From the NCBI RefSeq assembly GCF_020991085.1, contig NZ_CP087719.1:3678001-3742000 (forward strand): a stretch of DNA of 64,000 nt, read 5' to 3'. A program made the translations under genes and the position numbers. The notes below the pieces were generated by a model. The model was not told the origin of the DNA, searched no databases, and saw nothing but the letters and a program-made list of their open reading frames with translations. Source of the DNA: Roseomonas sp. OT10. Its GTDB lineage: Bacteria; Pseudomonadota; Alphaproteobacteria; Acetobacterales; Acetobacteraceae. Shown piece by piece: positions 44,933 to 52,615 of this stretch. Positions within the stretch are counted from its first letter, which is position 1; each line of letters starts with the position of its first letter.

Positions 44933-45592
44933 ATGCCGAAAGGGATGCTCGCGATCTGGAGCGACGTGAGTTCGGAGCAGGAGACGGACTACCTGCACTG
45001 GCTCAGCCGGGAGCACGCCGCCGAGCGCGTCGCCATCCCGGGCTTCGAGGCCGGCCGCGTCCTGCGCGCCGACCTTGCGGAGGTCCGCCGCTACCTCATC
45101 CTCTACGAGCTGGCCAATCCTTCGGTCCTGAACGGCGCCGACTACCTCGCCCGGTTGAACGCGCCGACGCCGTGGTCATCGCGCATCATGCCGATCCTGC
45201 GGAACTTCGCGCGCGGCGGCGGGCAGGTGGTGGCGGCGGCCGGGGCGGGACAGGGCGGGTTCGTGCTCCCCCTGCGCCTGGGACGGATGCCGACCAAGGA
45301 GGCAGCGCCGGTGGTGGAGGCCATCGCGGCGGAGGACAGGCTTTGCGCGGCCTGGCTGCTCGCGGTGGACCAGGACAGGACCGCCGTGAAGACGCAGGAG
45401 AAGTCCCTTCGCAGCGGCGACAGCAGCTTCGCCGGCCTGCTGCTGATCGAGGCCACGGAGGCCGGCGCGCTGCAGGACGCGGCCAACCGCCACGCGGCGG
45501 CGATCGCGGCGCTCGGCGGCGAAGCGGCAGGGGCGCCGACCTACGCCACGGCCTTCGCGCTTCGGAAGCGGGAGGTGTCCCAGCCGGGCTGA
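44933..45592 (+). CDS. Putative dimeric α/β-barrel protein, function unknown
   Basis: 219-aa cytoplasmic protein, no signal peptide. The first half (MLAIWSDVSSEQETDYLHWL, EHAAERVAIPGFEAGRVL, YLILYELANPSVLNGADYLARLN) looks like a ferredoxin-like barrel of the kind seen in DUF4286/EthD/NIPSNAP-type proteins; the second half may be a repeat (FVLPLRLGRMP, LLLIEATEAGAL). No catalytic residues can be named. It is 9 nt after the Bug gene and last in that operon. By analogy with the NIPSNAP neighbours of the other clusters, it may fill the same accessory role. Confidence 0.7.
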   Translation: MPKGMLAIWSDVSSEQETDYLHWLSREHAAERVAIPGFEAGRVLRADLAEVRRYLILYELANPSVLNGADYLARLNAPTPWSSRIMPILRNFARGGGQVVAAAGAGQGGFVLPLRLGRMPTKEAAPVVEAIAAEDRLCAAWLLAVDQDRTAVKTQEKSLRSGDSSFAGLLLIEATEAGALQDAANRHAAAIAALGGEAAGAPTYATAFALRKREVSQPG

Positions 45593-45741
45593 TGCGCCGG
45601 GGCGTGGGCTGGCCGAGGTCAGCGGCAGTCTGTTGCAACGGCGTCCGCCGCTGGCCGACAGCCTCGTACCGGCGCGGCCTGCGGCACCGCTTCCCCAGCC
45701 CCTTTACCGTCGGCGTTGCCGTGTCGAGCGGGGATGGGGAG

Positions 45742-45770
45742 CATTCATCCCCGCGAGCGCGGGGGAACGC
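45742..45770. repeat. Solitary sequence resembling a type I-E CRISPR repeat
   Basis: 29 nt beginning CATTCATCCCCGCGAGCGC and ending GGGGGAACGC. It matches the general form of type I-E repeats (ATCCCCGC, loop, GCGGGGAAC) apart from one extra G. The dyad CCCCGCG/CGCGGGG gives the expected stem. I found no second copy nearby and no cas genes, so this is not an array. Confidence 0.35.
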
Positions 45771-45812
45771 AGACCGGCCGCCTGTGCGCCCGGAAGCATT
45801 CCCCTGCTGCGC

Positions 45813-45899
45813 CTGCCGCCCTCCAGCCCCGAGTTGAACCCGGTCGAGAGCGTCTGGGCCTTCCTGCGTGCGAACAGGCTCAGCAACCCTGTGCTCGAC
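45813..45899 (+). pseudogene. IS630-family transposase C-terminal fragment
   Basis: One frame reads LPPSSPELNPVESVWAFLR followed by ANRLSNPVLD. This is the DDE-domain end of IS630/Tc1-like transposases (typically LPPYSPELNPVENVW), including the final catalytic Glu. Nothing upstream or downstream in any frame continues the protein, so only a ~30-codon remnant remains. Confidence 0.75.
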
Positions 45900-45972
45900 A
45901 GCGGCGCACCCCCTGCCCGACCAGGCGGAGCGGGCCTTCGCCGCCGCAGCCCGGGACGAGGCGGGCCCTCCC

Positions 45973-46308
45973 CTATCCGCGGGCCCGCCGGAAGATGGCG
46001 TCCATGCGCCAGTGCTCGTTCGGATACCGCCCCTGCCACTCGTCCCAGCCCGACTCGCGCCGGAACTGCCCGAGCAGGCCGGAGGCAAGGATCCCGGCCG
46101 GATCGGCCGGCTCGGCCGCCTCGCAGTCCGGGCCGACGAAGATCGCGTCCGCCTTGCAGTACAGCTCGCACATGAAGCAGGTCTGGCAGTCCTCCGGCCG
46201 CGCGATGACGGGGGGACGCCCCGGCACGGAGTCGAGGACGTTGCTGGGGCAGGCAGGGACGCAGGCATCGCAGCGGGTGCAGCGCTCGCTCAGCAGCAGT
46301 TCGATCAC
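45973..46308 (-). CDS. 2x[4Fe-4S] ferredoxin-like subunit (AprB-like) of a flavoprotein complex
   Basis: 111-aa protein with two cluster motifs: C10-C13-C16-C20 (CTRCDACVPACP) and C41-C44-C47-C51 (CQTCFMCELYC). A ~50-residue C-terminal tail (GLLGQFRRESGWDEWQGRYP) follows, reminiscent of the tail of adenylylsulfate reductase β subunits, which contacts the flavoprotein. The start is GTG at 46308 with GGAG 8 nt upstream; it overlaps the stop of the flavoprotein gene (GTGA), so the pair is translated together and probably forms a complex in the cytoplasm. It would pass electrons to or from the FAD. Confidence 0.88.
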   Translation of the reverse strand: MIELLLSERCTRCDACVPACPSNVLDSVPGRPPVIARPEDCQTCFMCELYCKADAIFVGPDCEAAEPADPAGILASGLLGQFRRESGWDEWQGRYPNEHWRMDAIFRRARG

Positions 46309-47915
46309 GACGTCAGCTCCATGACCCGCGTGGCCTGCGGGTGCGCCTCTGGCCGGGTCCAGACCTCCTGCAACCCGCCGACCAGCCGCCGCCCGGCCTG
46401 GGCCGGGTCCTGTTCCGGCCGGTCCTCCCGCTGGTGCAGGCCACGGCTCTCCCCGCGCGCCAGGGCCGCGGCGACGCACCAGCGCGCCGTCGCCAGCAGC
46501 GCCGCCGCCTCCCGCGCCCGCAGCTGGTCGTGGCCGCGCGCCGCGGCGTGGTCCCGCAGTTCCGACCAGCCCTCCTCCAGCACCGCGCGCGACCGCTCCA
46601 GCGCCGCACCGGTCCGGAACAGCGCCTTGTCGTAGGGCAGCATCTCCCCCCGCACCGCCTCGCGCAGCGACGCCAGCTCCACCGGGCGCGCGGCACGGGT
46701 CGGGCGCAGACCCGCCTGGCCGAGCGGCAGGGCCGGCGTCCGCTCCCGCCGACCCAGGCGGCGTGCCAGCCGCGCCGCGCCCCGTCCGGCCCAGTGGCCG
46801 GAGGAGAGCGCCCAGGCGGAGTTCTGCGCGCCGCCGCCGGAGGTCGCCCCCGCCACCAGCTCCCGCGTGGCGGCATCGCCCGCCGCGAAGAGCCCCGCCA
46901 CGCGGGTCCGGCAATCCTCGCCCGCGATGCGCAGCCCGCCCGTGCCGCGGATGGTGCCGTCATGGCGCAGCGTCACCGGGAAGCGGTCGCGGAACGGGTC
47001 GATGCCCCAGCGCGCGAAGGGCAGCATGACGTTGGGCGAGACGGTGGGCAGGTGGCGCCGGATGTCCTCCGGCATGCGGTGCAGGCTGCACAGGACCGGC
47101 CCCGCCAGCAGGGCGCGGGCCAACGGCCGCGTCGGGTCCGGCCCGGGCGGGATCGGCAGCTCGCGCCCCGCCGCGTCGTAGTAGGTGGCGAAGGCATACG
47201 ACATGGAGCGCGTCATGGTCGTGCGCGCCGGGGCGACGGTGAAGATGCCGGTGAACTCCATCCCCGACAGCTCCACCCCCGCCTCCGCGCCCATGAGGTA
47301 GCCGTCGCCGGTGTTGTTCTGCGAGCCCAGCAGGTGGGAGAGGAAGCTGGTGCCGCCGGTGGCCAGCACGGTGGCGCCCGCGCGGACCTGCCAGGCTTCC
47401 TGGCCGCGCTGCCGCCGGATGCCGCGCGCCCCGGCCACGGCGCCGTCGGGATGCGCCAGCAGCTCCAGCGCCGGGCTGTGGTCCAGGATGGTGACGCCCA
47501 GCTCGCGGATCAGGGCCCGCAGCGCGCGCATGTATTCCGGGCCGCGCAGGGCGCGGTACTGCACCACGCCGCGCTCGTCGGCGGGGAAGTCGTAGTGGCG
47601 GGCGAGGGTCGGCAGCACCTCCCAGGTCAGGGCGACGACGCGCTCCATCCAGGCGGGGTCGGCCAGGCCCAGCCCGGCGGCGGCCCGGTTGCGGATGGCC
47701 GTCTCCCGTGCCTCCGGCGGGTCGGGCGGCACCCACCAGTGCCCCGGCCCGGCCGTGGCGGTGACGCCGCTGGTGCCGCAATAGCCCTTGTCCACGAGGA
47801 TGACGGAGGCGCCTTCGCGCGCGGCCGCGGCGGCGGTCCATGCGCCCGCCATGCCGCCGCCGATCACCAGCACGTCGGCCGAGAGGGAAAGGCCGGGCTC
47901 ATCGGTCCTGGCCAT
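46305..47915 (-). CDS. FAD-dependent oxidoreductase, fumarate-reductase/AprA-like flavoprotein
   Basis: 536-aa flavoprotein. The FAD loop GGGMAG is at 19–24; GYCGTSGVTATAGPGHWW, GTGGLRIAGEDCRTRVAGL and GLFAAGDAATRELV are the usual FRD/SDH-type FAD contacts, and a helical C-terminal domain follows (DKALFRTGAALERSRAVLEEGW). It is not closely related to the four KstD-like paralogs. The coupled ferredoxin gene makes an AprAB-like pair likely. The upstream genes (sulfonate-type ABC importer, LLM flavin enzyme) suggest a role in organosulfur or sulfite metabolism, but no APS-binding residues can be confirmed by eye. Confidence 0.88.
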   Translation of the reverse strand: MARTDEPGLSLSADVLVIGGGMAGAWTAAAAAREGASVILVDKGYCGTSGVTATAGPGHWWVPPDPPEARETAIRNRAAAGLGLADPAWMERVVALTWEVLPTLARHYDFPADERGVVQYRALRGPEYMRALRALIRELGVTILDHSPALELLAHPDGAVAGARGIRRQRGQEAWQVRAGATVLATGGTSFLSHLLGSQNNTGDGYLMGAEAGVELSGMEFTGIFTVAPARTTMTRSMSYAFATYYDAAGRELPIPPGPDPTRPLARALLAGPVLCSLHRMPEDIRRHLPTVSPNVMLPFARWGIDPFRDRFPVTLRHDGTIRGTGGLRIAGEDCRTRVAGLFAAGDAATRELVAGATSGGGAQNSAWALSSGHWAGRGAARLARRLGRRERTPALPLGQAGLRPTRAARPVELASLREAVRGEMLPYDKALFRTGAALERSRAVLEEGWSELRDHAAARGHDQLRAREAAALLATARWCVAAALARGESRGLHQREDRPEQDPAQAGRRLVGGLQEVWTRPEAHPQATRVMELTS

Positions 47916-47917
47916 GG

Positions 47918-48991
47918 TCAGGCCAGGACCGTCGCCGGTTCGTGCCGTGCCGTGTCCCGCCGCGGCGCCCAGCCCAGCGCGGGGGCGATCCGGGTCGCGA
48001 TCAGCTCCAGCGCCCGCAGGGTCTCGTCGAAGCCCGGCACGCCCGGGTTGACCTGGCAGAGGATGTCGGTGGCGATGGGCAGGGTCTGCTCCACCCGCAG
48101 CGCGGCGACGATCTCCTCGGGGTGGCCGTAGAAGGCGTGCAGCCGTTCCAGGTAGCCTTCCAGGCCGAGGCCCGCCGGGAACTTCCCCTGCGCCACCATG
48201 CGCTCGGCCATGCGGAGCACCCCCGCCTCCAGGTGGCCCATCGCCGTGCGCCGATCGCGCGCGGGGAAGACCAGGCGGGAGAGGCCGATGCGAGGCCGCC
48301 GCCCGGCGTTGCGCGGCTCGGCGCGCCAGGCCTCCAGGTAGCTCTCCGCCCAGGGCCGCTGCACCAGGTCGGTGCGCCCCTCATGGCCGTAGGTGGCACG
48401 GTTCAGCAGGAGGTTCGAGCCGGCGGCGCCGGCGAACCGCGCGCCCTCGTGGCTGAAGATGCCCTGCCACAGCCGCTGGCCCAGCCCGGGGGCGCGCGGG
48501 TGCAGGATGGGGCCGCCCTCCGTCAGCGGCTCGCCGCGATAGGCGCGGGACAGCAGGGCGATGCCCTCCGTGGTGCGCTGCCGCTTCTCCGCGAAGGGCA
48601 CCCCGAAGGCGTCGAAGGAGGCGAGGTCGTAGCCGCTGCTCAGCCCCAGCTCGACCCGCCCGCCGCTGATCGCGTCGAGCGTCGCCGCGTCCTCCGCCAG
48701 CCGGATCGCGTTCTCCAGCGGCACGGTGATGACCGCCGTGCCCAGGCGGATGTGACGGGTCCGCTCCGCGACCGCGGCCAGGAAGACCAGCGGCGCGGCC
48801 CCGGCGCCGGGGCCGTGCCGGCCGTCCTCGAAATGGTGCTGCGCCACCCAGCCGGCGTCGAAGCCCAGCTCCTCCGCCGCCACGAACAGGTCGATGAAGC
48901 GGCGGTACAGCTCGCGCGGGTCCGCGTCGCCCTCCAGATGGGTGAGGAAGCCCAGGCGGAAGCCCGGCCCGACAGGTGCGATCTGGTTCAT
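47918..48991 (-). CDS. LLM class flavin-dependent oxidoreductase
   Basis: 357-aa bacterial luciferase-like TIM-barrel enzyme. Family segments in order: FRLGFLTHLEGD, FVAAEELGFDAGWVAQHHF, RTRHIRLGTAVITVPLENAIRLAEDAA (first 20 residues diagnostic), SGGRVELGLSSGYD and FGVPFAEKRQRTTEG. Relatives use FMNH2 from a separate reductase to oxidise alkanesulfonates, sulfones or other small substrates. ATG at 48991 overlaps the ATPase stop (ATGA), tying it to the importer operon, and it ends 2 nt before the flavoprotein start. No flavin reductase gene is seen, so the neighbouring flavoprotein/ferredoxin pair may matter for electron supply. Confidence 0.92.
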   Translation of the reverse strand: MNQIAPVGPGFRLGFLTHLEGDADPRELYRRFIDLFVAAEELGFDAGWVAQHHFEDGRHGPGAGAAPLVFLAAVAERTRHIRLGTAVITVPLENAIRLAEDAATLDAISGGRVELGLSSGYDLASFDAFGVPFAEKRQRTTEGIALLSRAYRGEPLTEGGPILHPRAPGLGQRLWQGIFSHEGARFAGAAGSNLLLNRATYGHEGRTDLVQRPWAESYLEAWRAEPRNAGRRPRIGLSRLVFPARDRRTAMGHLEAGVLRMAERMVAQGKFPAGLGLEGYLERLHAFYGHPEEIVAALRVEQTLPIATDILCQVNPGVPGFDETLRALELIATRIAPALGWAPRRDTARHEPATVLA

Positions 48992-49776
48992 TCGGACTCG
49001 TCCTCGTGCAGGGTCTCGTGAAGCGGGGTCTCGTGATGGCGGCCGACGCCGAGCCAGCCCAGCAGCCGCCCGCGCATCTCCGCCAGGCGCCGGTCCTCGA
49101 CGGATCGCGGGCGCGGCAGGTCGACGCGCAGCGCATGCGCGATCACGCCGTCGCGCATCAGCAGCACCCGGTCGGCGAGGAGCAGCGCCTCCTCCACGTC
49201 GTGGGTGACGAGCAGGATCGCGCAGCGGTGGCGCTGCCACAGCTCTCCCACCAGCTCCTGGGCCTTGATCCGCGTCAGCGCGTCCAGCGCGCCGAAGGGC
49301 TCATCCAGCAGCAGCAGGTCGGGCTCGCGCACCAGGGCACGGGCCAGCGAGGTACGCTGCGCCTCGCCGCCCGAAAGCACGCGGGGCCAGACGGTGGTGC
49401 GGTGCGACAGGCCCACCTCGGCCAGCGCCGCCTCCGCGCGGCGCCGGTCCGGCCGCCCCGGCAGGCCGAGCACGACGTTGCGCCAGACCCGCTTCCAGGG
49501 CAGCAGGCGCGGCGCCTGGAAGGCGACGGCGCGGCGGACGGGCACCTCCACCTCGCCCGCGATCTCATGGTCCAGATCGGCCAGGATGCGCAGCAGCGTG
49601 CTCTTGCCGCAGCCGCTGGCGCCGATCAGCGCGACGAACTCGCCGGGCGCGATGTCCAGGTCGAGGTCCCGGATCACGGCGCGCTCGCCGAAGCGCCGTG
49701 TCAGGCCGCGCACGCGCACGGCGGCGGGGCCGTCGGCGGCGAGGGGCAGGGTCTCGTGGCGGGGCAGGCTGTCCAT
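48988..49776 (-). CDS. Sulfonate/nitrate/taurine-type ABC transporter ATPase (SsuB/TauB-like)
   Basis: 262-aa ATP-binding subunit. Walker A GASGCGKST is at 52–60, the Q-loop region AFQAPRLLPWKRVWRNV and the signature LSGGEAQRTSLARAL follow, and Walker B is LLLLDEPFGALDALT with the switch His in LVTHDVEEALLLADRV. The LLPW and FGALD wording is characteristic of the SsuB/TauB/NrtD subfamily. A His/Glu-rich tail (HHETPLHETLHEDESE) is unusual and might bind metal or be neutral. It overlaps the LLM gene and starts 5 nt after the permease stop. Confidence 0.93.
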   Translation of the reverse strand: MDSLPRHETLPLAADGPAAVRVRGLTRRFGERAVIRDLDLDIAPGEFVALIGASGCGKSTLLRILADLDHEIAGEVEVPVRRAVAFQAPRLLPWKRVWRNVVLGLPGRPDRRRAEAALAEVGLSHRTTVWPRVLSGGEAQRTSLARALVREPDLLLLDEPFGALDALTRIKAQELVGELWQRHRCAILLVTHDVEEALLLADRVLLMRDGVIAHALRVDLPRPRSVEDRRLAEMRGRLLGWLGVGRHHETPLHETLHEDESE

Positions 49777-49781
49777 CGCGC

Positions 49782-50654
49782 TCAGCTCCCGGTGAAGGCG
49801 GGGCGCCAGGCGAGCAGCACGCGCTCCAGCAGCCGCACCACCAGATCCACCGCGAGGCCGAGCAGCGCATAGACTGCGAGGCAGACGACGATCACGTCCG
49901 TCTGGAAGAACTCCCGCGCGTTGCTCATCAGGTAGCCGATGCCCTCGGTGGCGTTCACCTGCTCCCCGAAGACCAGCGCCAGCCAGGAGAGGCCGAGCGC
50001 GTAGCGCAGCCCGACCAGCGCGTTGGGCAGGGCACCGGGCAGGATGACGTGGCGGATCATGGCGGCCCGCCCGAGTCCCAGCGTCTGGCCCGCCTCCACC
50101 AGGGTCTGGTCCACGTTGCGGATGCCGGCATAGACGTTGAGGTAGAGCGGGAAGGCGGTGGCCAGCGCGATCAGCGCCACCTTCGGCGTCTCGCCGATGC
50201 CGAACCAGATGATCAGCAACGGGATCAGCGCCACGTTCGGCACCGTCCGCAGCATCTGCATGGTCGCGTCGATCAGGTCCTCGCCCAGCCGGAACAGGCC
50301 GGAGAGCACGGCGAGCACCACGCCGATGCTTCCGCCGATGGCCAGCCCGGACATGGCCCGGCGCAGCGAGGCGGTCATGGCGTCCGGCAGCTCGCCGCTC
50401 GCCCAGAGCTTCGTCGCGCTGGAGAGCACGGTGGAGGGGCCGGCCAGCACCTCGGCCGGCAGCGCGCCCGTCTCCGAGGCCAGGTGCCAGGCGGCGATCA
50501 GCAGCACGGGGCCGACCGCCCGGCGCAGCACGCGAGGTGGCCCGCGCCGGCGGGCGGAGGCGGGGACGACCCGCTGCAGCAGGATGGGCGCGCCGGCCGG
50601 GCGGGTTGCCGCGGCCGTGGTGGCGTCCATGGCGGGGATGGAGAGCATGGTCAT
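49782..50654 (-). CDS. Sulfonate/nitrate/taurine-type ABC transporter permease (SsuC/TauC-like)
   Basis: 290-aa inner-membrane permease with about six hydrophobic segments (VGPVLLIAAWHLASE, LAIGGSIGVVLAVLSGLF, VALIPLLIIWFGIGETPKVA, VCLAVYALLGLAVDLVVRLL). The BPD_transp_1 coupling loop EAGQTLGLGRAAMIRHVILPGALPNALVG (about residues 185–213) contains the EAA motif, and NVALIPLLIIWFG is typical of the SsuC group. The N-terminal ~45 residues are a variable cytoplasmic extension. It forms the importer with the ATPase downstream and the two SBPs upstream. Confidence 0.93.
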   Translation of the reverse strand: MTMLSIPAMDATTAAATRPAGAPILLQRVVPASARRRGPPRVLRRAVGPVLLIAAWHLASETGALPAEVLAGPSTVLSSATKLWASGELPDAMTASLRRAMSGLAIGGSIGVVLAVLSGLFRLGEDLIDATMQMLRTVPNVALIPLLIIWFGIGETPKVALIALATAFPLYLNVYAGIRNVDQTLVEAGQTLGLGRAAMIRHVILPGALPNALVGLRYALGLSWLALVFGEQVNATEGIGYLMSNAREFFQTDVIVVCLAVYALLGLAVDLVVRLLERVLLAWRPAFTGS

Positions 50655-50671
50655 GGGAGGTCCTTCCGGCC

Positions 50672-51638
50672 TCAGGCCAGCGGCAGGCCGCGATGGACCC
50701 GCGCGCCGAGGTCCAGCGCGCCGTCCAGCACGCCGGCCCGCTTCCAGGTGGCGAAGGTCTGCTCCAGCCGCGCGACGAAGGCGTCGTCCACCGGCACGCG
50801 GCGATAGCCGAGGGCGCCGTCATAGGCCTGCTCGGCGATGGCACGCTCCTGCTTCACGAATGCGGCGTACCAGGCGATGTGCGCCTCGCGGCTGGCGCGG
50901 GTCCAATCGTGGCCACGCTCCACCCGGGCGACGAAATCCGCCAGCGCGGCCGTCCGGCCCGGATCGGCGAGCGCCGCTTCCGTGGCGCTGACGACGTAGA
51001 GCTCCGGCCGGAACTGCGTCCCCTGCGCCAGCACGCGCCTTGCGCGTGCCCAGGGCGCGATAGGCATAGGTGGACCAGATGCCCCAGGCGTCGATGCTGC
51101 CCGAGCTGAAGGCGGCCCCCGCATCGGCGGGCGACAGGAAGGCAAGCTTCACGTCTGCGGCGGACAGGCCCACGCTTTCCAGCGCGTTCACGACGATCAG
51201 GTGCCCCGCGCTGCCGCGGCCGGTGGGCGAGACGGTCCGGCCGCGCAGCTCCTCCAGCCGCCGGACCGGGCTGTCCGGCGGCACCAGCAGGTAGGTCTCC
51301 CGCCCGCCCGTGTCCCAGCCCGCCACGATCCGCACGCGCGAGCCGCCGGCCAGGGCAGCGATGGTGGGGCCGGAGCCGGCCATGCCGAGATCCACGGCAC
51401 CCGCCTTCAGCGCCTCGTGGATGTTCACCGCCGCGGCGAAGACGGACCATTCGATGCGGTAAGGCACGTCGTCCAGCAGCCCCGCCGCCGCCAGCTTGGA
51501 GCGGGTGGCGCCCGCCTGGTCGGCGACGCGCAAGGTGACGCCGGAAAGGCCGGAACCCACGGCCAGGGACGGGACGGCGAGCAGGGTGCCGCCGAGGCCA
51601 GCCAGGGCGGCGCGTCGGGAGAGGGAGGTGGTGCGCAT
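50672..51638 (-). pseudogene. SsuA/TauA-like sulfonate-type substrate-binding protein gene with an apparent +1 frameshift
   Basis: ATG 51638 opens a signal peptide (SLSRRAALAGLGGTLLAVPS) and an SsuA-like domain (GVTLRVADQAGATRSKLAAAG, AAVNIHEALKAGAVDLGMAG, SIDAWGIWSTYAYRALG). At 51040–51041 the frame is lost; removing one base (GCGCAGGCGC for GCGCAAGGCGC) restores the paralog-like continuation RRVLAQGTQFRPELYVVSAT to GLPLA at 50672, giving ~321 aa. The intact neighbour at 51644 aligns across the whole length and supports this. Either a recent pseudogene or a sequence error. It lies 5 nt after the paralog and before the permease. Confidence 0.85.
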
Positions 51639-51643
51639 CGGGA

Positions 51644-52615
51644 TCAGGCCGCCGGCAGGCTGCGCAGGACGTGGTCGTTGAAGTCGATCGTGCCGTTCAG
51701 CGTGCCGATCGACTTCCACACGTCGAAGGTGGTGCGCAAGCGATCGACGAAGCGGTCGTCGAGCGGCAGGCGGCGATAGGCCGCCTCCTCGTCGTAGAGC
51801 AGAGCCGCGATCTCCTCCGGCTGGCGGGAGAAGGCGCCGTACCAGCGCAGATAGGCGTCGCGGTTCGCCCGCACCCAGTCGTAGGAGCGGTCGATCCGCC
51901 GGGCGTAGTCGGCGATCGCCGCCAGCTTGCCGGGATCCCGCGTGGCGGCGCGGGTGGCGCTCAGCGCGAAGATGCCGGAGTTCACCCCGGCCCCGTCCGA
52001 CAGCACCCGCGCGCCCAGCGCGCCGCGGGCGCGCGCCTTGTAGACGCCCCAGGTGCCCCAGGCGTCGATGCTGCCGGCCGAGAAGGCGGCACTGGCATCG
52101 GTCGGCGTCAGGAAAGCGAGCTTCACCTCGGCGGGGTCGATCCTCGCCTGGCGCAGCAGCCCGACGACGAGGAAATGCGCGACGCTGCCGCGCGTGGTGG
52201 GCGAGATCGTCTTCCCGCGCAGGTCCGACAAGGACTGCGCCGGGCTGTCACGCGGCACCAGCAGCACCGCGCCCGCGCCGTTGCCCCAGGCGCCGACGAC
52301 GGTGATGCGCGACCCGCCGGCGATGGCGCTGACCGTGGGTGAATCATTCGCCGCGCCGATGTCGATGGCGTCCGCCTTCAGCGCCTCGTGCAGGTTCACG
52401 GCCGCGGGATAGACGGACCATTCGATGCGGTACGGAACATCCTCCAGCAGGCCGGCGGCCTGGAGACGCCCACGCGAGGCGCCCGTCTGATCGCCGATGC
52501 GCAGGGTGACCCCGCCCAGCCCGGCGGGGCCGGACCGGACCCTAGGCGAGGCGAGCAGGCCGACCGTGGCGGTCGCCGCCGCGAGACCCAGGGAGCGGCG
52601 ATGGAATACAGGCAT
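51644..52615 (-). CDS. SsuA/TauA-like ABC transporter substrate-binding protein
   Basis: 323-aa periplasmic binding protein of the NMT1/SsuA type. The signal peptide (FHRRSLGLAAATATVGLLAS) is twin-Arg-like. Mature motifs: GVTLRIGDQTGASRGRLQAAG, VPYRIEWSVYPAAVNLHEAL, KADAIDIGAANDSPTVSAIAGG and SIDAWGTWGVYKARA. The VEWxxFxxGxxxxEALxxGxxDxG-like pattern is typical for aliphatic sulfonate SBPs. It is a tandem paralog of the frameshifted gene downstream and first in the importer operon. Upstream is an unusually AT-rich stretch likely to hold its promoter. Confidence 0.93.
   Translation of the reverse strand: MPVFHRRSLGLAAATATVGLLASPRVRSGPAGLGGVTLRIGDQTGASRGRLQAAGLLEDVPYRIEWSVYPAAVNLHEALKADAIDIGAANDSPTVSAIAGGSRITVVGAWGNGAGAVLLVPRDSPAQSLSDLRGKTISPTTRGSVAHFLVVGLLRQARIDPAEVKLAFLTPTDASAAFSAGSIDAWGTWGVYKARARGALGARVLSDGAGVNSGIFALSATRAATRDPGKLAAIADYARRIDRSYDWVRANRDAYLRWYGAFSRQPEEIAALLYDEEAAYRRLPLDDRFVDRLRTTFDVWKSIGTLNGTIDFNDHVLRSLPAA

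Larger units (their letters stand above)
45593..45972. other. Non-coding debris region with IS and CRISPR-like remnants
   Basis: 380 nt between two convergent genes without an intact gene. It contains a solitary CRISPR-repeat-like sequence (45742–45770) and the remains of an IS630-type transposase (45813–45899). The first 130 nt show nothing recognisable. This is a likely site of past insertions and deletions. Confidence 0.6.

Noticed and set aside
45742-45770. A CRISPR array
   Set aside because: Only one repeat-like unit, no spaced second copy and no cas genes; reported only as a solitary repeat-like sequence.
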